Assembly: GCA_017347485.1 (NCBI GenBank)
Contig: AP021857.1
Coordinates: forward strand, 2,337,390 to 2,401,389
Source: Candidatus Desulfobacillus denitrificans
Lineage (GTDB): Bacteria > Pseudomonadota > Gammaproteobacteria > Burkholderiales > Rhodocyclaceae
DNA: 64,000 nt
Reading direction: 5' to 3'
Shown piece after piece: positions 1 to 9,836 of this stretch (position 1 is its first letter; every line of letters begins with the position of its first letter). The notes beneath the pieces were generated by a model, which did not search any database, had not been told where the DNA came from, and worked only from the letters and a program-made list of their open reading frames with translations. A program made the translations under genes and the position numbers.

Positions 1-578
<578 letters not shown>

Positions 579-581
579 ATC

Positions 582-986
582 GTGAGCGACGACGTCTTCG
601 GCAAGGCCGACGCGCTGATGCGGCGCCGGGCCTTCGTCGCCGGCGGCGCGCAGACGTCGCCTCCGCACGAGGACCTGCCGGTGCTCACCGACGTCGTCGA
701 TCCCAGCAACGCCGTGCCGGCCTTGTCGGCGGCCCTCTCGGGCAGCCCGGGCGCGGAACACCTGGCCGAGCGCATGCGCGACCTGCTGGCCCCCTTGCCG
801 CCGGACATCGCCCGCGCCGTCGAGAACTGGCTGGTCGCCACGCTGCCGCGGCTGGTCGCGCGCCGCCTCGACGGCATCGCCGAGCAGGTCGCCGAGGAAG
901 TCGGCGCCGCTCTGCGCGAGACACTGCCGCTGCTCATCTCCGACCTGATCCGCTCGGCCCAGGAACGCACCCGGCAAGACAGGTAA
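582..986 (+). CDS. Unknown 134-residue protein between holC and valS
   Basis: A GTG-started gene three bases after holC, so clearly in the same operon. I do not recognise the family. The N-terminus is basic ([12 protein letters not shown]), the middle is Pro/Leu/Ala-rich and without predicted membrane segments, and the C-terminal 70 residues (from [21 protein letters not shown] onwards, with [15 protein letters not shown]) look like amphipathic helices. Its place in a replication/translation operon says little about function; small poorly conserved proteins are common at this spot in betaproteobacteria. Its stop codon TAA lies inside a copy of the ACTGACTTT repeat. Confidence 0.65.
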   Translation: MSDDVFGKADALMRRRAFVAGGAQTSPPHEDLPVLTDVVDPSNAVPALSAALSGSPGAEHLAERMRDLLAPLPPDIARAVENWLVATLPRLVARRLDGIAEQVAEEVGAALRETLPLLISDLIRSAQERTRQDR

Positions 987-993
987 AGTCAGT
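985..993 (-). repeat. ACTGACTTT repeat copy 1
   Basis: Minus-strand copy (GACTGACTTT followed by ACC) overlapping the stop codon of the unknown gene, 61 bases ahead of the valS start. Confidence 0.75.
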
Positions 994-1014
994 CGGCGCG
1001 GCACGGCGCTCCGG

Positions 1015-1020
1015 TATAAT
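1015..1020 (+). promoter_or_regulatory. Candidate -10 box for valS
   Basis: A perfect TATAAT in the 67-bp gap before valS would start transcription about 27 bases ahead of the ATG. At 17-bp spacing the -35 position reads GTCGGC, a poor match, so this is either an extended or activator-dependent promoter or chance. ValS could also be read through from the upstream operon. Confidence 0.4.
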
Positions 1021-1053
1021 TTCGCCTTTTGCGCATTGCCTTTCAGCAGAGCG

Positions 1054-3855
1054 ATGGAACTCGCCAAATCCTTCGAGCCGGCCGACATCGAGCGCCGCTG
1101 GTACCCGCTGTGGGAGTCGCGCGGCTATTTCGCCGCCGGCGCCGACACCGCCAAGATCGACAACTTCTGCATCCTGCTGCCGCCGCCGAACGTCACCGGC
1201 ACGCTGCACATGGGTCACGGCTTCAACCAGACGCTGATGGATGCGCTGACGCGCTACCACCGCATGCGCGGCGCCAACACGCTCTGGCAGCCCGGCACCG
1301 ACCACGCCGGCATCGCCACGCAGATCGTCGTCGAGCGCCAGCTCGACGCGGAAGGCATATCGCGCCACGACCTCGGCCGCGAGAAGTTCCTCGAGCGCGT
1401 CTGGCAGTGGAAGGCGTATTCCGGCGGCACCATCACGCGGCAGATGCGGCGGCTGGGCACCTCGCCCGACTGGTCGCGCGAGCGCTTCACCATGGACGCG
1501 GGCCTCTCGAAGATCGTCACCGAGACCTTCGTCCGCCTCTACCGCGAGGGGCTGATCTACCGCGGCAAGCGGCTGGTGAACTGGGACCCGCAGCTGCTCA
1601 CCGCGGTGTCCGACCTGGAAGTCGTGTCCACCGAGGAAGACGGCTCGATGTGGGAGATCCGCTATCCCTTCGTGGAAGGCGATGGGGCCCTGATCGTCGC
1701 CACGACGCGACCGGAAACGCTGCTCGGCGACGTCGCCGTCGCCGTGCACCCCGAGGACGAACGCTACGCCAGGCTCGTCGGCAAGCACGTGCACCTGCCG
1801 CTCACCGGCCGCAGCATCCCGATCATCGCCGACAGCTACGTCGACAAGGCATTCGGCACCGGCTGCGTCAAGATCACGCCGGCGCACGACTTCAACGACT
1901 GGCAGGTCGGCCACCGCCACGGCTTTACGCCGCTCTCCATCCTCACGCTGGACGCGCGCATCAACGAGCACGGCCCGGAGAAGTACCGCGGCCTGGACCG
2001 CTACGAGGCGCGCAAGGCCATCGTCGCCGACCTCGAAGCGCAGGGCCTGCTCGCCTCGGTGAAGCCGCACAAGCTGATGGTGCCGCGCGGCGACCGCAGC
2101 AACGCCGTGATCGAGCCGATGCTCACCGACCAGTGGTTCGTCGCCATGAGCAAACCCGGCGCCGACGGCAAGAGCATCGCCGCCAAGGCGCTGGAGTGCG
2201 TCGCTTCGCGTGAAATCCGCTTCGTGCCCGAGCAGTGGGTGAACACCTACAACCAGTGGCTCAACAACATCCAGGACTGGTGCATCTCGCGCCAGCTGTG
2301 GTGGGGCCACCAGATTCCGGCCTGGCACGCCGACGACGGCCGCGTCTACGTCGCCCATGACGAGAACGAGGCCTATACGCTCGCCCGCGCCGACGGCTAC
2401 ACGGGCGGCCTCGATCGCGACCCGGATGTCCTCGACACCTGGTACTCCTCGGCGCTGTGGCCGTTCTCGACGCTGGACTGGACGCCGGAATGGCCGCAGA
2501 AGTCGAACCCCGCGCTCGATCTCTACCTGCCCTCGACGGTGCTGGTCACCGGCTTCGACATCATCTTCTTCTGGGTGGCGCGCATGGTGATGATGACGAA
2601 GCACATCACCGGCAAGATTCCCTTCCGCGACGTCTATGTGCACGGCCTGATCCGCGACGCCGAAGGCCAGAAGATGTCGAAGTCGAAGGGCAACGTGCTC
2701 GACCCGATCGACCTCATCGACGGCATCTCGCTCGACGACCTGGTGGCCAAGCGCACGACGGGGCTGATGAACCCGAAGGATGCGCCCAAGATCGAGAAGC
2801 GCACGCGCAAGGAATACCCGAACGGCATTCCCGGCTTCGGCACCGACGCGCTGCGCTTCACCTTCGCCTCGCTCGCCAGCCCGGGGCGCGACATCAAGTT
2901 CGACATGGGCCGCTGCGAGGGCTACCGCAACTTCTGCAACAAGCTGTGGAACGCCACGCGCTTCGTGCTGATGAACTGCGAGGGCCAGGACTGCGGCCTC
3001 ATGGACGGGCACGCCTGCGGCAGCGACATCGTCTTCTCCGCCGCCGACCGCTGGATCGTCAGCCGCCTGCAGCGCACCAAAGCCGAGGTGGCGCGGCACT
3101 TCGCGGAGTACCGCTTCGACCTGCTCGCCCGCGCCCTCTACGAGTTCGTCTGGGACGAATACTGCGACTGGTACGTCGAGCTGGCCAAGGTGCAGTTGCA
3201 GGGTGGCAATCCGGCGCAGCAGCGCGGCACGCGCCGCACCCTGGTGCGGGTGCTGGAAACCACGCTGCGCCTGGCGCATCCGCTGATCCCCTTCATCACC
3301 GAAGAGTTGTGGCAGAAGGTGGCGCCGGTGGCGGGGCGCGCGGGCGAGAGCATCATGCTGGCGCCCTATCCCGTCGCCGAGCCCGCGCGCATCGACGAGC
3401 GGGCCGAGGCCGAAGTGCAGACGCTGAAGGACCTCGTCAATGCCTGCCGCAGCCTGCGCGGCGAAATGAACCTCTCGCCGGCGCAGAAGGTGCCGCTGCT
3501 CGCCGCCGGCGACAAGGAACGCGTCGCCGCCTTCGCGCCCTACCTCGCCGCCCTGGCGAAACTCTCCGAGGTGGCGGCCACCGGCGACGAGCTGCCGCCG
3601 GGCGACGCGCCGGTCGCCATCGTCGGCGACTTCCGCCTCATGCTGAAGATCGAGATCGACGTCGCCGCCGAGCGCGAGCGCCTGATGAAAGAGATCGCCC
3701 GCATCGAGGGCGAGATCGCCAAGGCAAACGCCAAGCTCGCCAACGAGGGCTTCGTTGCGCGCGCCCCCGCCGCCGTCGTGGCGCAGGAGAAGGAGCGGCT
3801 GGCGAATTTCGGCAGCCACGCCGAAAGGCTGCGCGCGCAGCTGGCACGACTATAA
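1054..3855 (+). CDS. valS: Valyl-tRNA synthetase ValS
   Basis: A class I aminoacyl-tRNA synthetase charging tRNA-Val with valine in the cytosol. The HIGH-type motif is seen as [11 protein letters not shown] near residue 50 and the KMSKS loop as [10 protein letters not shown] near residue 540; between them lie the CP1 editing domain and the usual [10 protein letters not shown] stretch. A C-terminal coiled coil ([20 protein letters not shown]) is typical of ValS. I chose ATG 1054 over an in-frame TTG at 1036 because the conserved sequence [20 protein letters not shown] starts there. The resulting 933 residues fit the family. A second reading of the 5' end would add only six residues. Confidence 0.97.
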   Translation: MELAKSFEPADIERRWYPLWESRGYFAAGADTAKIDNFCILLPPPNVTGTLHMGHGFNQTLMDALTRYHRMRGANTLWQPGTDHAGIATQIVVERQLDAEGISRHDLGREKFLERVWQWKAYSGGTITRQMRRLGTSPDWSRERFTMDAGLSKIVTETFVRLYREGLIYRGKRLVNWDPQLLTAVSDLEVVSTEEDGSMWEIRYPFVEGDGALIVATTRPETLLGDVAVAVHPEDERYARLVGKHVHLPLTGRSIPIIADSYVDKAFGTGCVKITPAHDFNDWQVGHRHGFTPLSILTLDARINEHGPEKYRGLDRYEARKAIVADLEAQGLLASVKPHKLMVPRGDRSNAVIEPMLTDQWFVAMSKPGADGKSIAAKALECVASREIRFVPEQWVNTYNQWLNNIQDWCISRQLWWGHQIPAWHADDGRVYVAHDENEAYTLARADGYTGGLDRDPDVLDTWYSSALWPFSTLDWTPEWPQKSNPALDLYLPSTVLVTGFDIIFFWVARMVMMTKHITGKIPFRDVYVHGLIRDAEGQKMSKSKGNVLDPIDLIDGISLDDLVAKRTTGLMNPKDAPKIEKRTRKEYPNGIPGFGTDALRFTFASLASPGRDIKFDMGRCEGYRNFCNKLWNATRFVLMNCEGQDCGLMDGHACGSDIVFSAADRWIVSRLQRTKAEVARHFAEYRFDLLARALYEFVWDEYCDWYVELAKVQLQGGNPAQQRGTRRTLVRVLETTLRLAHPLIPFITEELWQKVAPVAGRAGESIMLAPYPVAEPARIDERAEAEVQTLKDLVNACRSLRGEMNLSPAQKVPLLAAGDKERVAAFAPYLAALAKLSEVAATGDELPPGDAPVAIVGDFRLMLKIEIDVAAERERLMKEIARIEGEIAKANAKLANEGFVARAPAAVVAQEKERLANFGSHAERLRAQLARL

Positions 3856-3870
3856 CCGTGGTCGCCGCTT

Positions 3871-3943
3871 CGTCATCCCCGCGGAAGCGGGGATCCAGAA
3901 CGGCCTGCGCAGTCCCAATGGATTCCCGCTTCCGCGGGAATGG
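3871..3943 (+). repeat. Paired REP-like hairpins after valS
   Basis: Two facing hairpins, TCATCCCCGCGGAAGCGGGGAT and ATTCCCGCTTCCGCGGGAAT, separated by about 25 bases. This is the well-known type of repeat built on CCCGC-ttc-GCGGG found in intergenic spaces of many beta- and gammaproteobacteria. Besides being a mobile-like repeat it may act as the valS transcript end. It is directly followed by the GTG start of the MFS gene. Confidence 0.8.
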
Positions 3944-3952
3944 CAATACAGA

Positions 3953-5185
3953 GTGAAACCCATCCTGCGGGCGCTCGCCCAGCGCAACTTCCGCCTGTAT
4001 TTCATCGGCCAGGGCGCTTCCCTAGTCGGCACCTGGATGCAGACCATCGCCCTGTCCTGGCTGATCTACCGGCTGACCGGCTCGCCCTTCATGCTCGGAC
4101 TGGCTGCTTTCGTCGGCCAGATCCCGATCCTCTTCCTCGCCCCCATCGGCGGGGTCTGGTCGGACAGGATGAATCACCGCCGCGCCATGTTCCTCACCCA
4201 GGCGCTGTCGCTCCTGCAGGCCGCCGTGCTGGCGGGACTGACTTTTGCCGGCCGGGTGGAGGTCTGGCACCTGCTGGCGGCGGCGGCCTTCCTCGGCGTC
4301 GTCAACGCCTTCGACACGCCGCTGCGACAGGCTTTCCTGCTGGATCTGGTCGGCTCGCGGGAACACCTGCCGACGGCCATCGCCCTCAACTCGGCGATGA
4401 TGAACGGCTCGCGCCTGATCGGGCCGGCGCTGGCCGGCCTCGTGCTGTCCTGGTCGAGCGAAGCCTGGTGCTTCCTGCTCAACGCCCTCTCCTACCTCGC
4501 GGTGATCGCCTCGCTGGCCCTGATGCGCCTGGCGGCGCCGCAACCCGGCCAGGTCCGCTCGGACTGGTTCGCCGGCCTCAAGGAAGCCGTGCGCTTCGCC
4601 TTCGGCTTCGCGCCCAGCCGCCACCTGATCGGCCTGGTCGCGCTGGTGAGCTGCGTGGCGGCGCCCTACGCCTCGCTCATGCCGGTGTTTGCCCGCGACA
4701 TTCTCGGCGGCGGCGCCCACACCCTCGGCCTGCTGGTGGGCGCCTCCGGCGCCGGCGCCATGGCCGGCGTTCTGCTGCTCGCCGTGCGCAAGACGGCCTC
4801 GGGCCTGGAACGGATCATCGCGCTGGCCGGGCTAACCGCCGGCACCGGCCTGATCCTGTTCTCGCAATCGCAGGTGCTGTGGCTGTCCCTGGCGATCCTG
4901 CCCTTCATCGGCTTCGGCATCATCGCGATTGCCGCCTCGGCGAACACCATCCTCCAGCTGGTCGCCCCCGACGCCATGCGCGGACGCCTGGTCAGCCTAC
5001 ACGTCGCCGCCTTCCTCGGCGTCATGCCGCTGGGTTCCCTCGCCTTCGGCCTGCTGGCCGAGCGCTTCGGCGCGCCAGCCACGGTGGCCGGCGGCGGCAC
5101 GCTCTGCCTGCTCGGCGCAGCCTGGTTCGCCACCCGCCTGGGCGTCATGAGGAAACTGCTCGATCCCCATTACGCCAGGCATTGA
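3953..5185 (+). CDS. MFS transporter (EntS/MFS_3-like exporter)
   Basis: A 410-residue inner-membrane major facilitator with about twelve hydrophobic segments, most like the EntS/MFS_3 group of small-molecule and siderophore exporters: the opening NFRLYFIGQGASLVGTWMQT and the MFS loop GGVWSDRMNHRR after TM2-3 are typical. The open frame extends upstream through the REP hairpins, but the conserved N-terminus begins at GTG 3953 (VKPILRALAQRNF). The substrate cannot be told. It converges on the minus-strand gene at 5195 with only nine bases between. It carries an in-frame ACTGACTTTT repeat encoding LTF. Confidence 0.85.
   Translation: MKPILRALAQRNFRLYFIGQGASLVGTWMQTIALSWLIYRLTGSPFMLGLAAFVGQIPILFLAPIGGVWSDRMNHRRAMFLTQALSLLQAAVLAGLTFAGRVEVWHLLAAAAFLGVVNAFDTPLRQAFLLDLVGSREHLPTAIALNSAMMNGSRLIGPALAGLVLSWSSEAWCFLLNALSYLAVIASLALMRLAAPQPGQVRSDWFAGLKEAVRFAFGFAPSRHLIGLVALVSCVAAPYASLMPVFARDILGGGAHTLGLLVGASGAGAMAGVLLLAVRKTASGLERIIALAGLTAGTGLILFSQSQVLWLSLAILPFIGFGIIAIAASANTILQLVAPDAMRGRLVSLHVAAFLGVMPLGSLAFGLLAERFGAPATVAGGGTLCLLGAAWFATRLGVMRKLLDPHYARH
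4237..4245 (+). repeat. ACTGACTTT repeat copy 2
   Basis: Plus-strand copy with full context GGGACTGACTTTTG, inside the MFS gene, read as codons CTG-ACT-TTT (Leu-Thr-Phe). Confidence 0.75.
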
Positions 5186-5194
5186 TGGCGTTTG

Positions 5195-6103
5195 TCAGCG
5201 CGCGTCCTTCTTGCCGCCGGCGGTGAGCGCCAGCGCCTCGCGGATCGCCTCGGGCGACTTCATGATGTTCATGAAGCTGTTCGCCCCCATCATCGAAAGA
5301 TCCGGGAAGCTGATGGCGATGCGGAAGCGGGCGTACAGCGCATACACCTTGTTGTCCGAGACCAGGATGTCGTAGGGCAGGTGCGCCGTCGACCTGACGT
5401 CCTTGAAGTCGATCTCGCTCATGATGTACTTGTCGTCCATGAACTTGCCGGTCTCGCCCTCGCCCTTCATGGAGACGCCGAAGAGGGTTTCCTTCTTGCC
5501 GGCGACGTCGACGCGATAGACCTTGGTCACGCCGTATTTGCCGGCGGCCAGCCCCGCCTCGACCGCCTTCAGCGCCTCTTCGTAGCTGGCGTACTTGACG
5601 AACTCGTTCGGCTCGTCGAAATACTCCATGCCGAAGGTGTAGTGGTACTTGCGCAGCTTGGCCGCCGTCAGTCCCTTGGCGCCGAACTCCTCGATCCGGC
5701 CCAGCGCCGCCTGCAGCGCGGCCGAGGTGTCCTTGAGGTCGCCGGCCATGCGGTAGGCGTTGGCCAGGTAGACCGGGTTGGTGTACGCGACCTGCACCTC
5801 GTTGCCGATCTTGGTGACGGAGACGCGCTGGGCGGCGCCGAAGCCGCCGTGCTCCGATTTGGCGGCGGTGCCGCGCAATTCGTCGTTGGTGACGGCGATC
5901 ACCATGGCATTGGGATAGGGCGAATAGCTGCCGGCGACGGTAAAGCCGTTCTTCGCCAGCGCCGCCTTCACTTCATCCGCCTTCGCCGCCACCTCGCCGG
6001 GCCCCTTCGAGGCCAGCACGAACGGTTTCAGCACGGCGTCCTGCGCATGGGCGCCGCCGATCAGGAAAAACAGGCAAAACACACCCCTGAGAAATGCTCT
6101 CAT
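5195..6103 (-). CDS. Periplasmic protein of unknown function, DUF302-like N-terminal part
   Basis: This 302-residue protein starts with a clear Sec signal peptide (MRAFLRGVFCLFFLIGGAHA, cleavage after AHA). The first ~120 mature residues, with a helix EVKAALAKNGFTV, a strand AMVIAVTNDELR and a block ending VAYTNPVYLANAYR, resemble DUF302-type domains; that is a weak resemblance by eye. The rest has no motif that I know. It lies 105 bases downstream of the FadL-type porin, in the same direction but behind a terminator-like hairpin. A role in envelope handling of a hydrophobic substrate is possible, but is only a guess from position. Confidence 0.6.
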   Translation of the reverse strand: MRAFLRGVFCLFFLIGGAHAQDAVLKPFVLASKGPGEVAAKADEVKAALAKNGFTVAGSYSPYPNAMVIAVTNDELRGTAAKSEHGGFGAAQRVSVTKIGNEVQVAYTNPVYLANAYRMAGDLKDTSAALQAALGRIEEFGAKGLTAAKLRKYHYTFGMEYFDEPNEFVKYASYEEALKAVEAGLAAGKYGVTKVYRVDVAGKKETLFGVSMKGEGETGKFMDDKYIMSEIDFKDVRSTAHLPYDILVSDNKVYALYARFRIAISFPDLSMMGANSFMNIMKSPEAIREALALTAGGKKDAR

Positions 6104-6150
6104 CGTTCTCTCCTCCTTTGGTATTTACAGTCGTGCGGACATGAAGCAAA

Positions 6151-6176
6151 GGGCCGAAGCGCACGCGCTTCGGCCC
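6151..6176 (-). terminator. Hairpin terminator after the FadL-type gene
   Basis: A 12-bp perfect stem GGGCCGAAGCGC / GCGCTTCGGCCC with a 2-base loop, followed on the minus strand by a TTTGCTTC tail. Stem strength is high and the U-tract modest. Confidence 0.65.
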
Positions 6177-6208
6177 CCTTGTTTACCGCATCGCCAGGCT
6201 CGGCCGGA

Positions 6209-7516
6209 TCAGAACTTCAGGCCGTAGGCGATGCCCAGCGAGTCTTCGTACATCTTCAGGTTGGCTTCCGCCATTCCCGGAGGCGCCATCACGAAGGAGT
6301 TGGAGCCCTTCACCTTCTTGCTGAAGGCATGCATGTAGGCGACAGTGAGTTCCGAGGCGGGAGAAACCGCCCAGGTCGCACCCAGGGTCAGATGATTCTC
6401 GATCACGCCTGGAGCCACCATGTTGAACAAGGTCTGGCTCTTGGGAATCGGCTGATTGGTCGTGCTGACGCCGGCACGCAGGGTCAGGCTGTCGCTCCAG
6501 GCATAGCTGACACCCAGTTTGAACACCGTCATGTCGCGCCAGCCGAATCCAGGGCCGTTGTCAGCGCCAAGCGGACATGTTCCCATCATGAGGCACATCG
6601 GAGGAAAGCCGGGCATTCTATTCGAGATCGAATCGATGCTGCCGTAGCTGATGTGTTGGATGTCGGCAGCCACGGTCAGCTTCGGCGTGGCCTTCACCGC
6701 AATGCCGATGCCGTAAGTCTCGGGAATGTCGAAATCCCCCTGTTCGGCAAACAGGCCCTTGTACTTGCCGAACTTGCCCATCCTAGTACGCGACTGATAG
6801 GTCGCACCGACCGTCACCGCATCGGTGAGATTGCCGGTATAGCCGAGCTTGATGCCCCACCCAGTCGAGGAATCAACCCCCCTGTCGGAAAAATTGGTCG
6901 GGGACATCGAGAAGGGTGCGAAGCCGCCCAGACCATCGGCCCGGAAACGCTGATAGGCGAGATTCAGGGATACCCCGACGGCATGGTTCTTGTTGATCTT
7001 GTAGGCGAAGGTCGGCGCAATGAACAGTTGCTCCAGGTTTACGCCGGTTCTCTGCCCGGTGCCCCCATTGAATAGTGGGATACCGCCGCCGAACGGAGCC
7101 GGGCCGTTGTCGTAAGTCGTATTCATGCCGCCGTTGCCATACACGTTGACGCCCAGCGCCATGTTCCAGCCGAGCATCTTGTTATAGCCGAACTCCGGCA
7201 CCAGGAAATTCTTCTTGCCGTTACCGCTGAAATCGCCCGTCAAACCCGGGATTACGCCAAAGGGAGAAACGATTTCGGTGTCGCGAATCGGCCGGAACCA
7301 GTCCACGCCGACATCGAGGCGATCGCCGACGAAGGCCATGCCGGCCGGGTTGGTCGCGGCGGCCATGGCATCCTGCGGCAGGGCGATGCCGACGCCGGCC
7401 ATGCCCTTGGACTTCATGCCGTAGCCGTGCGAGAAATAGCCGTTGGTGGCCAAAGCCATTCCCGGTGCCGCGAGAGCCATCGCGCCGAGAATGCCTGCAA
7501 GCTGTTTGAGTTTCAT
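6209..7516 (-). CDS. FadL/OmpP1-type outer-membrane transporter
   Basis: A 435-residue FadL-family outer-membrane beta-barrel, whose members take up long-chain fatty acids, aromatic hydrocarbons and similar hydrophobic compounds. Evidence: signal peptide MKLKQLAGILGAMALAAPGMALA, then the family hallmark NGYFSHGYGMKSKGMAGVGIALPQDA of the N-terminal hatch (with alternate Gly and the AxNPAGMAF block), regular amphipathic strands and a terminal Phe (GLKF), needed for barrel assembly. ATG 7516 is preferred to an upstream in-frame start because it has the ribosome-binding site GGAGGGG and starts the signal peptide. The substrate is unknown; in a sulfur oxidiser an elemental-sulfur or lipid role would be speculation. 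Confidence 0.88.
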   Translation of the reverse strand: MKLKQLAGILGAMALAAPGMALATNGYFSHGYGMKSKGMAGVGIALPQDAMAAATNPAGMAFVGDRLDVGVDWFRPIRDTEIVSPFGVIPGLTGDFSGNGKKNFLVPEFGYNKMLGWNMALGVNVYGNGGMNTTYDNGPAPFGGGIPLFNGGTGQRTGVNLEQLFIAPTFAYKINKNHAVGVSLNLAYQRFRADGLGGFAPFSMSPTNFSDRGVDSSTGWGIKLGYTGNLTDAVTVGATYQSRTRMGKFGKYKGLFAEQGDFDIPETYGIGIAVKATPKLTVAADIQHISYGSIDSISNRMPGFPPMCLMMGTCPLGADNGPGFGWRDMTVFKLGVSYAWSDSLTLRAGVSTTNQPIPKSQTLFNMVAPGVIENHLTLGATWAVSPASELTVAYMHAFSKKVKGSNSFVMAPPGMAEANLKMYEDSLGIAYGLKF

Positions 7517-7556
7517 CGTTCCCCTCCGGTTTTCGTATATCAATTAAATCAATACG

Positions 7557-7586
7557 CTAATAGGTTTTATTAAACAGCCCTATTAG
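7557..7586. promoter_or_regulatory. Palindromic element upstream of the FadL-type gene
   Basis: Eight-base perfect arms CTAATAGG and CCTATTAG with a 14-base AT-rich spacer, about 40-70 bases upstream of the porin start in an AT-rich gap of 158 bases. It could be an operator or a stem in the leader. Confidence 0.4.
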
Positions 7587-7674
7587 ATTAACCCTACGCG
7601 CCGCATCGCCTGACGACAACGCAATTTCAGTTTTTTCATCCCTTTTTATTCATTGTTGTTGCTTTTCCGCAACA

Positions 7675-8289
7675 TCACATGAACAGGCTGACATCGGATT
7701 CCTGGCAGATCGGCAGCGCGGTGGCGGCGCCGGCGTATTCGTTCACTTCCGGGATGAAGTCGTCGTGGGTGAAGCCGAACAGGTCGACGGTCATCTGGCA
7801 GGCGATGAACTTCACGCCCGCCTCGACGCACAGGCTGCGCAGCTCGGCGATGTCGGCGACGCCGTTGTTCTTGATGGTCTGCTTCATGAGCATCGTCGCC
7901 ACCGACTCGAAGCCGGGCAGGTTGGTCTGGATGAGGTTGGGCATGAGGAACTTGTTCCAGTCGATGCCCTTGAACCAGTCCGGGCCGAAGGGCATTTTCA
8001 TCGGCATGCCGGGGTTGCCGAGCGGGCTCACCTTCAGCTCGCTGACATCCTTCTTCAGCAGGTTGAGGCCGTAGAAGGTGAAGAAGACGGTGACGTCCCA
8101 GCCGAGCGCCGCGGCGGTCGAGCTGAGGATGAAGGGCGGATAGGCCCAGTCCAGCGTGCCGCGCGTGGCGATGATGGCCATCGAGGGCGTTTTCGCCGCT
8201 TTCAGTTCCTCGAGTTTCTGCGGAAGGATTTCATCCAGGCGCTGCCTGATCAGCGCATCCAGGGAAGCCTGGTCGGTGGGCATGTTCAC
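7675..8289 (-). CDS. DsrE2-like sulfur-relay family protein
   Basis: A 204-residue (GTG 8289) or 202-residue (ATG 8283) protein of the DsrE/DsrF/DsrH superfamily, closest to the DsrE2 branch: the opening MAIIATRGTLDWAYPPFILS, the hydrophobic helix AAALGWDVTVFFTFYGLNLL, and conserved cysteines in LRSLCVEAGVKFIACQMT and ALPICQESD. DsrE2 proteins carry persulfide sulfur and are encoded with TusA and rhodanese in sulfur oxidisers. GTG 8289 has AGGAG seven bases ahead; the ATG lies thirteen bases after it. The gene precedes the porin gene on the same strand and follows tusA, although a terminator separates it from tusA. Confidence 0.8.
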   Translation of the reverse strand: MNMPTDQASLDALIRQRLDEILPQKLEELKAAKTPSMAIIATRGTLDWAYPPFILSSTAAALGWDVTVFFTFYGLNLLKKDVSELKVSPLGNPGMPMKMPFGPDWFKGIDWNKFLMPNLIQTNLPGFESVATMLMKQTIKNNGVADIAELRSLCVEAGVKFIACQMTVDLFGFTHDDFIPEVNEYAGAATALPICQESDVSLFM

Positions 8290-8454
8290 AACGCATCTCC
8301 TCTTTTCGACAATGACAAACCGGATTGCCGTGTTCTTATAGTTGATCCATCGACAGCGGCTAATGATGTTCCAAGCCACCGGACGGCACCAGTCGATTCT
8401 TCTTATCGTGGCATATCAACCGCGTATGTTGCGCTGCGGCGAATCGAGGCCGCC

Positions 8455-8487
8455 AAAAAGCAAACGGCCCGGTCGTCCGGGCCGTTT
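8455..8487 (-). terminator. Intrinsic terminator of tusA
   Basis: Stem AAACGGCCCGG / CCGGGCCGTTT with a 4-base loop, lying 27 bases past the tusA stop and followed on the minus strand by GCTTTTTGG. Confidence 0.8.
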
Positions 8488-8513
8488 CTCGGCGGAACCT
8501 TGTCGTCCGACGC

Positions 8514-8741
8514 TTACTTGCGCTTGATGTAGAACTCGAACTCCTTGCCGTGTTCGGCGGTCGACAGCAGTTCATTGCCGGTCTGCTTGGCGAAGGCGGC
8601 GAAGTCCTTCACCGAACCGGGGTCGGTGGCCATGATGCGCAGCACCTGGCCGCTCCCCATCTCGGCCAGCGCCTTCTTGGCGCGCAGGATCGGCAGCGGG
8701 CAGTTGAGTCCCTTGGCATCCAGTTCCTTGTCGAAATTCAT
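8514..8741 (-). CDS. tusA: TusA-family sulfur carrier protein
   Basis: A 75-residue TusA/SirA-family sulfur carrier. The signature CPxP is present as LDAKGLNCPLPILRAKKAL, whose first cysteine holds the persulfide; the second conserved block is GQVLRIMATDPGSVKDF. In sulfur oxidisers TusA hands sulfane sulfur from rhodanese or DsrE-type proteins to rDsr or the sulfur-oxidising Hdr system. Its placement between dsrE2-like and soeABC agrees with a dissimilatory role rather than tRNA thiolation, but this is inference. It has its own promoter and terminator. Length is normal. Confidence 0.92.
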   Translation of the reverse strand: MNFDKELDAKGLNCPLPILRAKKALAEMGSGQVLRIMATDPGSVKDFAAFAKQTGNELLSTAEHGKEFEFYIKRK

Positions 8742-8792
8742 GTGTGCTCCTTTGTTTGGGTGAATGGTCGCGCCTGCATTTCAGACGCGCCT

Positions 8793-8821
8793 AATATACT
8801 TTCGCGCCGGGCGTGGCGCAA
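8793..8821 (-). promoter_or_regulatory. Sigma-70-type promoter of tusA
   Basis: On the minus strand TTGCGC (8816-8821), 17 bases, then TATATT (8793-8798), placing a start near 8786, 45 bases ahead of the tusA ATG. Both boxes and the spacing fit a housekeeping promoter. Confidence 0.6.
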
Positions 8822-8865
8822 CCTCCCGCAGGCAAGGCAAACATCGAATTTCCTTTTCGCCGTAT

Positions 8866-9822
8866 TCATGAAACCCCCTGGTAGTAGAGGTTCTGCGGAT
8901 GATTGGCCTGCGCGAAGAAGAACCAGCGCTCCGCCAGCAGGCCAAGATACTGCACGATGAAGGCGGCGCCGGCGGCGCCGGCGGCGAGCAGGCCGAGCGG
9001 CAGGGCGAAGGCGAGGACGAGGAAGATCCATTTCACCTGGCGCAGGAAGCCGGGCGTGCGGCCGTGGAAAAACTCGCGCGTGTTGAACGAGCCGCCCATG
9101 GCGCCCTGCGCCTTCTGCACGATGCGCGGATGCCTGGCGCCGATGGCGGTGCGCAGGCTGGACTTCGGCTTCAGGCGCGCATTGCGCAGCAGCGAGGCGG
9201 CGCGGCCGAGGCAGGCCAGCGCGGTGAGGATCATCGCCCAGCCGCCGAGCAGGCCGGCCACTTCGGGGGCCCACCGCGCCGACAGGGCCGTGGCCAGCAC
9301 GAAGCCCGAGGCGCCGCCCAGCAGGATGTAGTTGATCACCGTCAGCGGCGTGTGCCACTCCTGCAGGAAGCGCAGGCAGGCGTAGATCATCGCCGTGCAG
9401 ACGAACAAGGCGAAGGCCAGCAGCGTGCCGCCCATGCCGAGGAGAAAAGTCAGTCTCACCGGCACGGCGGACGGCAAGGTCGCCAGCAGCGGGTTGAAGC
9501 CGGCGTGGTGGGCGATGCCGTACAGGAACACCGCGCCCATGAAGGCCGGCAGCACGATCACTTCGCGCGACAGCCAGGAAGTGCGCCATTTCGCGGCGGA
9601 ACGCCAGGCGCGCTCGGGACGGCCGAGGTGGAAGAAGGAGGCGACGAGGCCGGCAACGAGAAAGCCCAGCGCGACGGCGCTGCCCAGCGCGTAGAAGCGG
9701 CTGTCCTGCCCCGGCAGCAGGCCGAAGGCGGCGTAGGACTCGACGGTGAACAGGGCGAGGAACAGACCCTGGCCGGCACCGATCAGGGTGGTGAGGAAAA
9801 CGACGGAGAAGGCGGGATGCAT
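8866..9822 (-). CDS. soeC: SoeC: membrane anchor of sulfite dehydrogenase (DmsC-like)
   Basis: A 318-residue integral membrane protein of the DmsC/NrfD type with about eight hydrophobic segments, beginning MHPAFSVVFLTTLIGAGQG, the typical DmsC-like N-terminus. In SoeABC it anchors the cytoplasmic SoeAB catalytic dimer and passes electrons from sulfite to the quinone pool. The open frame runs 33 codons upstream through a GGGTTTC-type repeat; ATG 9822 is chosen because homology starts there. It lies after soeB with a 127-base gap, larger than expected in such an operon and filled by that repeat. It contains a minus-strand ACTGACTTTT copy (in-frame RLTF). Confidence 0.85.
   Translation of the reverse strand: MHPAFSVVFLTTLIGAGQGLFLALFTVESYAAFGLLPGQDSRFYALGSAVALGFLVAGLVASFFHLGRPERAWRSAAKWRTSWLSREVIVLPAFMGAVFLYGIAHHAGFNPLLATLPSAVPVRLTFLLGMGGTLLAFALFVCTAMIYACLRFLQEWHTPLTVINYILLGGASGFVLATALSARWAPEVAGLLGGWAMILTALACLGRAASLLRNARLKPKSSLRTAIGARHPRIVQKAQGAMGGSFNTREFFHGRTPGFLRQVKWIFLVLAFALPLGLLAAGAAGAAFIVQYLGLLAERWFFFAQANHPQNLYYQGVS
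9446..9454 (-). repeat. ACTGACTTT repeat copy 3
   Basis: Minus-strand copy with context GAGACTGACTTTTCTCC, inside soeC and read as Arg-Leu-Thr-Phe. Confidence 0.75.
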
Positions 9823-9836
9823 GTTTGCAATACAGT

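Noticed and set aside
934..3819. A 961-residue open frame antisense to valS
   Set aside because: It is a shadow of the GC-rich codon pattern of valS: low-complexity Arg/Ala/His/Val-rich protein, no ribosome-binding site, no recognisable domain.
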